A stretch of 64,000 nucleotides of DNA, taken from positions 1 to 64,000 of the forward strand of contig NZ_JANXRJ010000319.1 of assembly GCF_025353065.1 (NCBI RefSeq), in the 5' to 3' direction. Positions 24,460-32,904 of this stretch are shown here, piece by piece. Positions within the stretch are counted from its first letter, which is position 1. Each line of letters opens with the position of its first letter. The translations under genes and the position numbers were made by a program. Origin of the DNA: Lapillicoccus sp. Lineage in GTDB: Bacteria > Actinomycetota > Actinomycetes > Actinomycetales > Dermatophilaceae. Below the pieces are notes generated by a model. It saw only the letters and a program-made list of their open reading frames with translations, had not been told where the DNA came from and did not search any database.

Positions 24460-25219
24460 CGCCCTCGGCCCGCAGGGCCGCCTTCACCTGCGCGACGGTG
24501 AGCTCGCCGAAGTGGAAGACGCTCGCGGCGAGCACGGCGTCGGCGCCGGCGGCGACCGCAGGCGCGAAGTGCATGGCCGCGCCCGCTCCCCCGCTGGCGA
24601 CGAGCGGCACGGTGACGGCGGCCCGCACGCGGGCGATCAGCTCGAGGTCGAACCCGTCCCTGGTGCCGTCGGCATCCATCGAGTTCAGCAGGATCTCCCC
24701 CGCCCCCAGCTCGGCCGCGCGGGCGCACCACTCGATGGCGTCGAGGTCCACGGGCGTCCGGCCACCGTGCGTCGTCATGACGAATTCGCCTGTGCGGCGG
24801 CCGTCGTCGCCGATCCGTCGGCGGACGTCGGCGGAGAGGACGAGCACCTGCGCCCCGAAGCGATCGGCGATCTCGGCGATGAGCTCGGGCCGCGCGATGG
24901 CGGCGGTGTTGACCCCCACCTTGTCGGCTCCCGCTCGCAGCAGCCGGTCGACGTCATCGACCGACCGCACCCCGCCGCCGACGGTGAGGGGGATGAAGAC
25001 CTGCTCGGCCGTCCGCGTGACGACGTCGTAGGTCGTGGCCCGGTCCCCGCTGCTGGCTGTGACGTCGAGGAAGGTGAGCTCGTCGACTCCCTGGGCGTCG
25101 TAGAGCTTGGCCAGCTCGACCGGGTCGCCGGCGTCGCGGAGGTTCTCGAAGTTGACCCCCTTGACGACCCGCCCGGCATCGACGTCGAGGCAGGCGATGA
25201 CGCGGGTGGCAACACTCAC
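24446..25219 (-). CDS. hisF: imidazole glycerol phosphate synthase cyclase subunit
   Basis: HisF uses ammonia from HisH to make imidazole glycerol phosphate and AICAR. The 257-residue TIM barrel has both catalytic aspartates in the expected places: [10 protein letters not shown] (Asp12) and [12 protein letters not shown]. Phosphate sites [10 protein letters not shown] and VASGGAG are also present. The GTG start at 25219 is divergent from the P-loop kinase gene, 37 bases away. hisH and hisA are not in this window. Its stop overlaps the end of the convergent DUF2142 gene. Confidence 0.97.
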   Translation of the reverse strand: MSVATRVIACLDVDAGRVVKGVNFENLRDAGDPVELAKLYDAQGVDELTFLDVTASSGDRATTYDVVTRTAEQVFIPLTVGGGVRSVDDVDRLLRAGADKVGVNTAAIARPELIAEIADRFGAQVLVLSADVRRRIGDDGRRTGEFVMTTHGGRTPVDLDAIEWCARAAELGAGEILLNSMDADGTRDGFDLELIARVRAAVTVPLVASGGAGAAMHFAPAVAAGADAVLAASVFHFGELTVAQVKAALRAEGVTVR

Positions 25220-25256
25220 GGCGGCCACGCTACCGGGCTGCCGTAACCTCCCTCGG

Positions 25257-25841
25257 GTGGCACCGGGACCCCAGCGCGCCGACCCGGCGACGGCGGCGGC
25301 CGTCGCCGCCCTGGTCGAGCGGGCGACGCCCCGGTGCGGGGCCGTCCTCGTCGTCGCGATCGACGGGCCCAGCGGCGCCGGGAAGACGACTCTCGCCCGC
25401 GCGGTGGGGCGCCTCGTGGACGCACACGTCATCCACATGGACGACATCTACCCGGGGTGGGACGGGCTCGCCGAGGCCGTCCCGCTGGTGACCAGCCAGG
25501 TGCTGGAGCCGCTCTCGCGTGGTGAGGACGCGGCATACCGGCGATGGGACTGGATGCGCCACCGCTGGGGCCGGACCCAGCCCGTCGCCCACGCGCCACG
25601 GCTCGTCCTCGAGGGCGTCGGCTCGAGCGTCATGCCCGCGGGCACGTATGCCGCAGTGCGGGTCTGGGTCGAAGCGTCCCGCGAGCTGCGGTTCGAGCGA
25701 GGCATGCGGCGCGACGGTGAGACCTACCGGCCGCAGTGGGAGCGGTGGGCCGCGCAGGAGACCGCCCTCTTCGCCGCCGACGGCACCCGCGCGCGGGCCG
25801 ACCTCGTCATCGACACGGGACCGGCTGCCGCCGACTCATGA
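25257..25841 (+). CDS. P-loop kinase, uridine-kinase-like
   Basis: This is a small kinase-like NTPase of 194 residues. Walker A is GPSGAGKTT at about residues 37-45, followed by [14 protein letters not shown], which matches the substrate-binding part of uridine/nucleoside kinases, and LVLEGVGSS as the Walker B-type strand. A lid-like stretch [14 protein letters not shown] follows. The substrate may be a nucleoside or another small alcohol. The GTG start at 25257 fits the divergent spacing with hisF. A long hairpin follows the stop. Confidence 0.85.
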   Translation: MAPGPQRADPATAAAVAALVERATPRCGAVLVVAIDGPSGAGKTTLARAVGRLVDAHVIHMDDIYPGWDGLAEAVPLVTSQVLEPLSRGEDAAYRRWDWMRHRWGRTQPVAHAPRLVLEGVGSSVMPAGTYAAVRVWVEASRELRFERGMRRDGETYRPQWERWAAQETALFAADGTRARADLVIDTGPAAADS

Positions 25842-25872
25842 CGGGGGTGGTCCCAGAGACCTACCGGCGCGT

Positions 25873-25948
25873 AACGACGACCGTTGGTCACCCAGCGCGA
25901 CCCCGGTAGGCGTGGCAGCTCGGCGGTCACGGACCAACGGTCGTCGTT
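25873..25948. terminator. 16-bp perfect inverted repeat between tandem genes
   Basis: AACGACGACCGTTGGT (25873-25888) is repeated in inverse as ACCAACGGTCGTCGTT (25933-25948), with 44 bases between. Inside and around it, CCTACCGG near 25860 also pairs with CCGGTAGG near 25903. It lies between the kinase stop (25841) and the SGNH hydrolase start (25988). A terminator for the kinase gene is likely, though there is no T-run. Confidence 0.55.
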
Positions 25949-25987
25949 GCGTCGTGTGCCGGCTGCAGCGGGGTCTGGGACAATGGT

Positions 25988-26740
25988 GTGGTGGCGGCCT
26001 TCACCTACTCCAACGTCAGTGACCGGCCACCCGGTCGGTTCGTCAGCGTGGCCGGTGTCTTCCTCCCGGGGGTGCGCGCGGTCCAGCGCGAGGTCGGCCC
26101 GTATGCCGCGGCCTGGGAACGCGACAACGCCGCCGCCGTGCGGTCGACGGGACCGTTGTGGGTGGCCATCGGTGACTCGATGACCCAGGGCATCGGGGCC
26201 TCGGCGCACGACCGGGGCTACGTCGGGCAGCTCAGTGACCACCTCACCGGCCAAGGGTGGTCCCACCGGCTCGTCAACCTGTCCGTGACCGGCGCGCGGG
26301 TGGAGGACGTCCTCGACCGTCAGCTGCCGGCGCTCGAGGCCCTCATCGCGAGCCAGGGCCCACCGGCGTTGGTAACAGCGGTGATCGGGTCCAACGACAT
26401 CTTCCTGCGACGCTATCGGGAGCGGCTGGTCGAGCGCTTCACGGAGATGATCGACCGCTTCCCGCCCGGCGCAGTCGTGTCCAACCTGCCCAACCCGCAC
26501 CAGGAGGCCAGGCAGATCGACCAGCTGCTGCAGCGGCGGGAGCGCGAGGGTGGCCTCGTGCTGGCCGACATGATGCGCGACGGGCCGAGTTCGTGGCGGG
26601 GCAAGCTCGCGGCCGACAAGTTCCACCCCAACGACCGCGGCTACGCGGACATGTCCGCCGCCTTCGAGCGCGCTCTCGACCGGTCGGGACTGACCTCGCG
26701 CGAGTCCCGCGATCCCCAGGTGGGGACCGACGGTCGGTGA
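25988..26740 (+). CDS. SGNH/GDSL hydrolase
   Basis: This is an esterase/lipase-like SGNH hydrolase of 250 residues. Block I is WVAIGDSMTQG (nucleophile Ser64), block II glycine is in NLSVTGARVEDV, block III is IGSNDIF, and block V is DKFHPNDRGY, giving the full Ser/Gly/Asn/His set. There is no clear signal peptide, so it is probably cytoplasmic. The start is GTG at 25988 (a second GTG follows at once). The stop overlaps the next gene as GTGA, so the two are coupled. Substrate is unknown. Confidence 0.9.
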   Translation: MVAAFTYSNVSDRPPGRFVSVAGVFLPGVRAVQREVGPYAAAWERDNAAAVRSTGPLWVAIGDSMTQGIGASAHDRGYVGQLSDHLTGQGWSHRLVNLSVTGARVEDVLDRQLPALEALIASQGPPALVTAVIGSNDIFLRRYRERLVERFTEMIDRFPPGAVVSNLPNPHQEARQIDQLLQRREREGGLVLADMMRDGPSSWRGKLAADKFHPNDRGYADMSAAFERALDRSGLTSRESRDPQVGTDGR

Positions 26741-27360
26741 CCGCGGTCCGGCAGCGATTCGACGGGCGGATCGCCGGGGTCGGCACGACTTCGGGCACCC
26801 GGCTGGTCGTCGGGCGATGGACCCGGACGCCCCTCGGACCCTTTGCCGACGTCATGGTCGAGCGGGCCGACGGGTGGCGGGTCCTGCTCGCCCCGAGCGC
26901 GGTGGTGCGCGACGTCATCGAGGCGACCTACGTCTTCGACGAGGTGCGGATCGAGCCGGTCGAGGTGGCCGACGTCGACGCCCCGACCGGTATGCCGGGC
27001 TGGCGGGTCAGCACCGGCTCCCTCGAGCTCGACCTCGACATCGGCACCCGGCCGCTCCTCGGTCGGCTGCTGCGCCTGGTACCGCGCCCGCTCGCGACGA
27101 GCACGGGCTGGGCGACCCTCATCGACCCGGTCGCCGGGCGCGTCGTCGCCGGGGTGCGCACCCGGGGCACCGCCCGGGCAGGTCGACGAGAGTGGTACGG
27201 CGCGACCGACCTCCACCGGGTCGTCGCGGTTCGGGGTCGGTTCGACGACGGCGACCTCGGCCACCTCGCGCCCGTCGACCCGCCGTGCCGGTTCGGCTTC
27301 TCCTCGACCCCCCGCAGCCCCTCGGTGACGACCGTCGTCACGACGATCGAGCAGAGGTAG
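26737..27360 (+). CDS. conserved-looking protein of unknown function
   Basis: I do not recognise this 207-residue protein. It has no membrane segment or signal peptide and looks like a mostly beta protein: RFDGRIAGVGTTSGTRLVVGRW, FADVMVERADGWRVLLAP, a W-R-V-S-T-G-S-L-E-L-D block, and a basic proline-containing middle (LLRLVPRPLATS). Codon use matches the neighbours. It is coupled by a GTGA overlap to the SGNH hydrolase upstream and sits eight bases before the cysteine hydrolase, so the three are likely one operon. Confidence 0.8.
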   Translation: MTAVRQRFDGRIAGVGTTSGTRLVVGRWTRTPLGPFADVMVERADGWRVLLAPSAVVRDVIEATYVFDEVRIEPVEVADVDAPTGMPGWRVSTGSLELDLDIGTRPLLGRLLRLVPRPLATSTGWATLIDPVAGRVVAGVRTRGTARAGRREWYGATDLHRVVAVRGRFDDGDLGHLAPVDPPCRFGFSSTPRSPSVTTVVTTIEQR

Positions 27361-27368
27361 CCCGGACG

Positions 27369-28049
27369 ATGGACGAGCCGCCGCGCCACGACTGGCGGAT
27401 CGAGGAGCGGCAGTACCAGCGCCACGAGCAGCGCCGCGGACGGCGGCACGCGTTCACCACGCTCGCTCCCGAGCAGACCGCTCTCGTGGTGGTCGACATG
27501 GTGCCGTTCTTTGTCGCGGAGATGCCCTACTGCCGAGGCATCGTCCCCGTCATCGGCCGGCTCGCGACCGCGTTTCGCTTGGCGGGCGGCACCGTGGCCT
27601 GGGTGGTCCCCAGCCCCGGTCCCCGGCCTGACCTCGAGGTGGAGTTCTTCGGAGCCGAGGCTGCCGCGGCCTACCAGGGCTCAGGTGGTGTCGGACCGCT
27701 GCGGGACCGGCTGTGGCCGGAGCTCCGAGTGGAGGAGACCGACCTGCTCGTCGAGAAGACCGCGGCGAGTGCCTTCTTCCCCGGCCGCTCGCCGCTGCCT
27801 GCGCTGCTGGCCGACCGCGGCATCGACACCGTCGTCATCACCGGCACCGTCACCAACGTGTGCTGCGAGTCCTCAGCCCGCGACGCCAGCACCCTCGGCT
27901 ACCGCGTGATCCTCGTCGCTGACGGCACCGCCGCACGCTGCGACGAGGACCACAACGCGGCGCTCCGCACGATCTACCGGACCTTCGGCGACGTCCGTGG
28001 CGCGGCTGAGGTCCTCGCCTTGCTCGCGGCCGGGCGCCACCACTCGTGA
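27369..28049 (+). CDS. isochorismatase-type cysteine hydrolase
   Basis: This is a 226-residue cysteine hydrolase of the isochorismatase superfamily. The catalytic triad is visible: Asp43 in VVVDMVPFF, Lys130 in VEKTAASAF and Cys165 in GTVTNVCCESSARDA. Members hydrolyse amides (nicotinamide, biuret, N-carbamoyl compounds) or vinyl ethers, and sequence alone does not choose among them. It has an N-terminal extension of about 30 charged residues. It ends an apparent three-gene operon and is convergent with the PH-domain gene, six bases away. Confidence 0.9.
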   Translation: MDEPPRHDWRIEERQYQRHEQRRGRRHAFTTLAPEQTALVVVDMVPFFVAEMPYCRGIVPVIGRLATAFRLAGGTVAWVVPSPGPRPDLEVEFFGAEAAAAYQGSGGVGPLRDRLWPELRVEETDLLVEKTAASAFFPGRSPLPALLADRGIDTVVITGTVTNVCCESSARDASTLGYRVILVADGTAARCDEDHNAALRTIYRTFGDVRGAAEVLALLAAGRHHS

Positions 28050-28055
28050 GGCGGG

Positions 28056-28517
28056 CTACGGGCGGGCCTCGCCCAGGGCCTGGACGAGTGCGGCGAGGCG
28101 CGAGGCCTCGGCCGAGGAGACCGGGCCGTCGGCGCGCTGGATCGCCATCACGGCGACCGAGTCGGTGTCGTCGAGGTCGAGGGTGACCCACGGGGCGCCG
28201 CCGCCGTACTGGACCTTGAGCACCTGGGGCCAGGTGAGCTCGCGGGTCGTCATGAGGTTGCGCACGACGAGGCCCTGCCGGGTCGGGGTCGCCCGGATGG
28301 TGGCGTAGCGCCAGCACATGACGGCGATCGCGATCCCGAAGGTGCTGATCAGGATCCGGTCGGTGGGGGTGGCGTCCTGGAGCCCCACGGAGATGCCGAC
28401 GAAGATGAGGACGGCGAGCACCCCCATCGTCGTGGCGACGATCCGGCCGCGGCGGGACCGGAAGACCCGGAAGGGGTCGTCGCCGGGAGGCGGGCTGGGG
28501 AGGTGCTCATCGGCCAC
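28056..28517 (-). CDS. PH-domain membrane protein
   Basis: This is a 153-residue membrane protein with two hydrophobic segments (about residues 27-46 and 55-72) followed by a bacterial PH-like domain: ATPTRQGLVVRNLMTTRELTW, then GGGAPWVTLDLDDTDSVAVMAIQRAD. This group is common in actinobacteria, often close to hisG/hisE or the rib genes, and its function is unknown. The start is GTG at 28517. It follows hisG by 8 bases on the same strand and is probably the last gene of that transcript. Confidence 0.85.
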   Translation of the reverse strand: MADEHLPSPPPGDDPFRVFRSRRGRIVATTMGVLAVLIFVGISVGLQDATPTDRILISTFGIAIAVMCWRYATIRATPTRQGLVVRNLMTTRELTWPQVLKVQYGGGAPWVTLDLDDTDSVAVMAIQRADGPVSSAEASRLAALVQALGEARP

Positions 28518-28525
28518 GACGGACC

Positions 28526-29389
28526 TCAGATCCGGCAGGCGGCGATGTCGGTGACGAGGATCGCCCGCGCCCCGAGGTCGTAGAGCTCGTCCATCACGCG
28601 GTTCGTGCGCGCCCGCGGCACCATGGCGCGGACCGCGCACCACGCCTTGTCCTGCAGCGGTGAGACCGTCGGCGACTCGAGGCCGGGGGTGATCGTGCAG
28701 GCGCTGTCGACCAGGTCGGCCGGCACGTCGTAGTCCATCATCACGTAGGACCGGGCGGTGACGACACCGAGCAGCCGGCGCCGCAGCACCTCGAATGCCG
28801 CGTCAGCGCCGGGCTCGACCGTCCCGCCACGCTGGATGAGCACGGCCTCGCTGCGCAGGATCGGGTCCCCGAAGATGGCCAGCCCCTGGCTGCGCAGGGT
28901 CGCGCCGGTCTCGACGACGTCGGCGATGACGTCGGCCACCCCGAGGGTGATGGCGGTCTCGACCGCGCCGTCGAGGCGCACGACGGAGGCGGAGACGCCG
29001 TGACCGGCGAGGTCCTTCTCGACGAGACCGGGATAGCTCGTCGCGACCCGCTTGCCCTCGAGGTCGGCGACCTGGGACACCTCACCGGGCCGACCGGCAT
29101 ACCGGAAGGTGGAGCCGCCGAAACCGAGGGCCATCACCTCGACGGCGCTGCTGCCGGAGTCGAGCAGCAGATCGCGCCCGGTCACCCCGGCGTCGACGGT
29201 GCCCGACCCGACGTAGATGGCGATGTCGCGGGGACGGAGGTAGAAGAACTCGACGTCGTTGTCGACGTCGGTGACGATGAGCTCCTTAGTGTCACGGCGC
29301 ACGGCGTAGCCGGACTCGCGGAGCATGTCGATCGCGGAGTCAGCCAGGGATCCCTTGTTGGGGACCGCGATTCGCAGTGTGGACGGCAT
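28526..29389 (-). CDS. hisG: ATP phosphoribosyltransferase
   Basis: HisG starts histidine synthesis by joining ATP to PRPP. At 287 residues it is the long form, which carries a C-terminal ACT-like domain for histidine feedback; no HisZ would be needed. Visible parts are LRIAVPNKGSLADSA, the substrate-binding DIAIYVGSGTVDAGVTGRD, ETGATLRSQGL and the C-terminal block TNRVMDELYDLGARAIL. ATG at 29389 is the standard start. It lies 55 bases after hisE on the same strand, as in most actinobacteria. Confidence 0.97.
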   Translation of the reverse strand: MPSTLRIAVPNKGSLADSAIDMLRESGYAVRRDTKELIVTDVDNDVEFFYLRPRDIAIYVGSGTVDAGVTGRDLLLDSGSSAVEVMALGFGGSTFRYAGRPGEVSQVADLEGKRVATSYPGLVEKDLAGHGVSASVVRLDGAVETAITLGVADVIADVVETGATLRSQGLAIFGDPILRSEAVLIQRGGTVEPGADAAFEVLRRRLLGVVTARSYVMMDYDVPADLVDSACTITPGLESPTVSPLQDKAWCAVRAMVPRARTNRVMDELYDLGARAILVTDIAACRI

Positions 29390-29444
29390 CACGTCGGAAG
29401 ACTTTCTGGGGTGGTGAGGGGAAAGCAGGTGAGGGCGCAACAGG

Positions 29445-29708
29445 TCAGAGGTGGGCGTAGACGTCGTCGAGCGACAGGCCCGTCGCGTGCATCAGCACCT
29501 GGAGGTGGTAGAGCAGCTGGCTGATCTCCTCGGCCGTCTTCGCGGAGCCCTCGTACTCCGCGGCCATCCACACCTCAGCGGCTTCCTCGACGATCTTCTT
29601 GCCGATCGCGTGGACGCCGGCGTCGAGGGCGGCGACGGTGCCCGACCCTTCGGGCCGTGTCGCCGCCTTCTCGCCCAGCTCGGCGAACAGCTGCTCGAAG
29701 GTCTTCAC
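29445..29708 (-). CDS. hisE: phosphoribosyl-ATP pyrophosphatase
   Basis: HisE removes pyrophosphate from phosphoribosyl-ATP, the second step in histidine synthesis. It is an 87-residue all-helical MazG-fold protein with the metal-binding acidic pairs in [17 protein letters not shown] and [14 protein letters not shown]. The start is GTG at 29708. It sits between ribH (11 bases upstream) and hisG, so the rib and his genes may share a transcript. Confidence 0.96.
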   Translation of the reverse strand: MKTFEQLFAELGEKAATRPEGSGTVAALDAGVHAIGKKIVEEAAEVWMAAEYEGSAKTAEEISQLLYHLQVLMHATGLSLDDVYAHL

Positions 29709-29719
29709 GAGGGACAAGC

Positions 29720-30226
29720 CTACGGGGCGACCGTTCCCACCCCGGCGGGCGTCCGGGGCGCGGTCAGGGCGAGGAGGGTGACGGCGGTCGACACCGCGGC
29801 GTTCGCCGCCTCGTGCCCCTTGTCCTCGTGCGATCCGGGGAGGCCCGAGCGGTCGAGGGCCTGGGCGTCGTCGTCGCAGGTGAGCACCCCGAAACCGATG
29901 GGCACGCCCGTGCGGACGCCGACCTCTGTCAGCCCGAGCGTCGCGGCCTGGCAGACGTAGTCGAAGTGGGGAGTGCCACCTCGGACCACGACCCCGAGCG
30001 CCACGAGGGCGTCGTAGGCCGGCGCGAGTCGGGCGCAGGCGACCGCCAGCTCGAACGTACCCGGCACCCGCACGACGTCGACGTCGGTCACGCCGGCCTC
30101 CGCGAGTCCCCGCCGCGCGCCGTCGAGCAGACCGTCCATCACCGTGGCGTGCCACGAGGCAGCGACGACCGCGACGCGCAGTCCGCGTCCGTCGACCGTC
30201 AGGAGCGGCGCACCGGACCCGCTCAC
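29720..30226 (-). CDS. ribH: 6,7-dimethyl-8-ribityllumazine synthase
   Basis: RibH joins the ribitylamino-uracil with dihydroxybutanone phosphate to make lumazine, the substrate of RibE. The 168-residue protein has [36 protein letters not shown], the catalytic-site [16 protein letters not shown] and [13 protein letters not shown]. The usual GLT-like substrate block is kept. GTG at 30226 overlaps the ribBA stop. It is the last rib gene of the operon. Confidence 0.96.
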   Translation of the reverse strand: MSGSGAPLLTVDGRGLRVAVVAASWHATVMDGLLDGARRGLAEAGVTDVDVVRVPGTFELAVACARLAPAYDALVALGVVVRGGTPHFDYVCQAATLGLTEVGVRTGVPIGFGVLTCDDDAQALDRSGLPGSHEDKGHEAANAAVSTAVTLLALTAPRTPAGVGTVAP

Positions 30227-31500
30227 GCCGACACCGTCCAGGGACGGGGCGAGGCGCGTCCCTCGTCGGGGTCGCAGACGTCCGCGAGCAGGACGCGGTG
30301 CCCGAGGCGGTCCCGCTTCGCCCGCAGGTATGCCGTGTTGTCACGGGTGGCGGGGACGGCGAGCCGCTGGGGGGTGACCTCGAACCCGAGGGCGCGCAGG
30401 GCGTCGACCTTGTCGGGGTTGTTGGTGAGCAGATCCAGCCGGCTGACGCCGAGGTCGGCGAGGATCGCCGCACCCACGGCGTAGTCGCGGGCGTCGACGG
30501 GCAGCCCGAGCGCGGTCTGGGCGTCGACCGTGTCGAGGCCTTGGTCCTGGACGGCATACGCGCGGAGCTTGTCGACGAGACCGACACCTCGACCCTCGTG
30601 ACCGCGGAGATAGACGACGGCACCGCCCTGGGCTGCGACGAGGGCCATCGAGCGCTCGAGCTGGGGGCCGCAGTCGCAGCGCCGCGAGCCGAGGACGTCG
30701 CCGGTGAGGCACTCGGAGTGCAGCCGCACGAGGGGGGCTCCGCCGTCCGTCCCTCGCAGCCCGCGGGGGCTGACGAGCGCCAGGTGCTCGACGCCGGTAA
30801 GCCGGTCGCGGTAGCCGAGAACGACGAACTCGCCGTGCTCCGTAGGGATCCGCGTCTCCGCCAGCCGGTCGACCCGGTCGTGGAGCTGACGGTGCGCGAC
30901 GAGCTGCTCGATGGTGATGACGGGAAGATCGTGCTCGGCGCCGAGGGCCAGCACGTCGTCCCGACGCATCATCGTGCCGTCGTCGTGGACGAGCTCGGCG
31001 ATCGCGCCGACCGGTGTCAGCCCGGCGAGACGACACAGGTCGACGGCCGCCTCGGTGTGGCCAGGGCGCTCCAGCACCCCGCCGGCACGGGCCCGCAGCG
31101 GCAGCACGTGACCGGGTCGGACGAAGTCGTCGGCGCTGACGGTGTCCGCAGCCAGCAGGCGGATGGTCAGGGCACGGTCGGCCGCGCTGATCCCCGTCGT
31201 GATGCCCCAGCCGGCGTCCACCGAGACCGTGTAGGCCGTCCGCAGCGGGTCGCGGTTCCGCGTCACCATGAGCGGCAGGTCGAGGCGGTCGGCGAGTGCG
31301 GCCGGCATCGGGGCGCAGACGTAGCCGGACGTGTGCCGGATCGTCCAGGCGAGCCAGTCGTCGGTGAGGGTCTCCCCGGCGAGGACGACGTCGCCCTCGT
31401 TCTCCCGGTCGGCCGCGTCGAGGACGAGCACCGGGCGGCCCTCCCGCATCGCGGCGAGGGCCTTCCCGACGGTGGACAGACCGCTCACTGTGGTGGTCAT
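30223..31500 (-). CDS. ribBA: dihydroxybutanone-phosphate synthase / GTP cyclohydrolase II
   Basis: This bifunctional enzyme of 425 residues makes both riboflavin precursors. The N-terminal RibB half (about 1-205) has [12 protein letters not shown] and the [24 protein letters not shown] block. The C-terminal RibA half has the zinc cysteines in [18 protein letters not shown] and the EGRGVGL motif in [18 protein letters not shown]. Both active sites look intact. ATG at 31500 overlaps the ribM stop as ATGA and its own stop overlaps ribH, so it is coupled on both sides. Confidence 0.97.
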   Translation of the reverse strand: MTTTVSGLSTVGKALAAMREGRPVLVLDAADRENEGDVVLAGETLTDDWLAWTIRHTSGYVCAPMPAALADRLDLPLMVTRNRDPLRTAYTVSVDAGWGITTGISAADRALTIRLLAADTVSADDFVRPGHVLPLRARAGGVLERPGHTEAAVDLCRLAGLTPVGAIAELVHDDGTMMRRDDVLALGAEHDLPVITIEQLVAHRQLHDRVDRLAETRIPTEHGEFVVLGYRDRLTGVEHLALVSPRGLRGTDGGAPLVRLHSECLTGDVLGSRRCDCGPQLERSMALVAAQGGAVVYLRGHEGRGVGLVDKLRAYAVQDQGLDTVDAQTALGLPVDARDYAVGAAILADLGVSRLDLLTNNPDKVDALRALGFEVTPQRLAVPATRDNTAYLRAKRDRLGHRVLLADVCDPDEGRASPRPWTVSA

Positions 31501-32201
31501 CGTGACGCCACCTGCTCCGGCTCCCGCTCGGGCGCCTCGGTGCGAGAGGCCTTGAGCCAGACGAAGAAACCGTAGACGACCAGCCCGGCATACACGATGT
31601 AGAGGACGGCCGAGGGGTAGTACTGCGAGTGCCAGAGCAGGGGGACGCCGACGAGGTCGACGGCGATCCACGCCAGCCAGAAGTCGTTCCAGCCGCGAGC
31701 CATGGCGTAGGTCGCGACGATCGAGCCGATGAAGATCCAGGCGTCGCACCAGTAGTACCAGCGCTCGGCCGGGAAGCCGGCGCCGACGCTCGCGAACACC
31801 CACTGCGCGACCACGACGCCCGCGACCCAGAAGCCGAGGTAGCCGAGCCGCTCGCGCTGCGTGGCCCACCGGGGGATGACCGCGGGTGCGTTGCTGTCGT
31901 GGTGGTTGAGCTTCTTTACCTCGTTCCACCGGTACCAGCCGTAGATGCTGGTGATGATGAAGAAGATCTGACGGGCGGCCTGACCGAAGAGCGGCGGCTG
32001 GGACGAGGCGAAGGCCACGCCGAAGAAGACGGTGAACAGGAGCGCGTTGCCGATGATGCCGATCGGCCAGGCCCAGACGCGGCGACGCAGTCCGCCGACC
32101 GCCGACAGGAAGCCGAAGAGGTTGCCGACGATCTCGCGCCAGTAGATGGCGTGGCCGGCGATCGTCAGCTGGGCCTCGAAGAGGCGTTCGAGGAGGGTCA
32201 T
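31497..32201 (-). CDS. ribM: PnuC-family riboflavin transporter
   Basis: This is a membrane protein of 234 residues with about seven helices, of the PnuC family (IVGNLFGFLSAVGG near the start, WAWPIGIIGNALLF, and WYYWCDAWIFIGSIVAT). PnuC proteins take up nicotinamide riboside, but the actinobacterial ones inside FMN-riboswitch-controlled rib operons (RibM, formerly PnuX) carry riboflavin. Its position between ribE and ribBA supports that role; this is inference from context and family knowledge. It overlaps ribBA by four bases. Confidence 0.85.
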   Translation of the reverse strand: MTLLERLFEAQLTIAGHAIYWREIVGNLFGFLSAVGGLRRRVWAWPIGIIGNALLFTVFFGVAFASSQPPLFGQAARQIFFIITSIYGWYRWNEVKKLNHHDSNAPAVIPRWATQRERLGYLGFWVAGVVVAQWVFASVGAGFPAERWYYWCDAWIFIGSIVATYAMARGWNDFWLAWIAVDLVGVPLLWHSQYYPSAVLYIVYAGLVVYGFFVWLKASRTEAPEREPEQVASR

Positions 32202-32202
32202 G

Positions 32203-32904
32203 TCAGGACTCCTTGGTCGGGACGGCCGTGGCGGTGGCAGTGGGGATGGGGGTGGTCGGGAGGGTGCCGGTCGGGGTGGTGGTCGGGGTGGCGGTCGGGG
32301 TGGCGGCGGTCGTGACTCCGGCGGCGAGCAGCCGCTCGACGTACTTCGCGAGGACGTCGACCTCGAGGTTGACGAGATCGCCGACTCCCTTGTGCCCCAA
32401 CGTCGTCAGGGCCAGCGTCGTTGGGATGAGGGAGACCTCGAAGCCGTCGTGGTGGACGGCCGACACGGTGAGCGAGACCCCGTCGACGGTGACCGACCCC
32501 TTCTTCACGACGTAGCGGGTCAGGTCGGTGGGCAGGCCGATCTCGACGACCTCCCACCGGTCCCCCGGCGCCCGGCGCCGGATCGTGCCGACGCCGTCGA
32601 CGTGCCCCTGCACGACGTGTCCGCCGAACCGTCCGTCGGCCCGCATCGCGCGTTCGAGGTTGACGCGGTCACCGGGGTGGAGGCTGCCGAGGCTGGTGCG
32701 GTCGAGGGTCTCGGCCATCACGTCGACGCTGAAGCTCTCGGTGTCGTGCTCGACGACGGTGAGGCAGATGCCGTTGACGGCGATCGAGGCGCCGTGCGTC
32801 GCGTCCTCGACGACGAGTGGGCCACGCACGTGGAGGATCGCGGAGTCGGTGCCACGGTCGAGGCGCAGCACCTCGCCCAGCTCCTCGACGATTCCGGTGA
32901 ACAT
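32203..32904 (-). CDS. ribE: riboflavin synthase alpha chain
   Basis: RibE dismutates two lumazines to riboflavin. The 233-residue protein shows the two tandem barrel repeats: MFTGIVEELGEV with GASIAVNGICLTV, then GGHVVQGHVDGVG and GSVTVDGVSLTVS. The core ends near residue 200. After it comes a tail of about 33 residues made mostly of Thr, Pro and Ala, encoded by a GGTCGGGGTGGC-like repetitive stretch, which is not part of the family. The ATG overlaps the ribD stop by one base (TGATG). Confidence 0.96.
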   Translation of the reverse strand: MFTGIVEELGEVLRLDRGTDSAILHVRGPLVVEDATHGASIAVNGICLTVVEHDTESFSVDVMAETLDRTSLGSLHPGDRVNLERAMRADGRFGGHVVQGHVDGVGTIRRRAPGDRWEVVEIGLPTDLTRYVVKKGSVTVDGVSLTVSAVHHDGFEVSLIPTTLALTTLGHKGVGDLVNLEVDVLAKYVERLLAAGVTTAATPTATPTTTPTGTLPTTPIPTATATAVPTKES

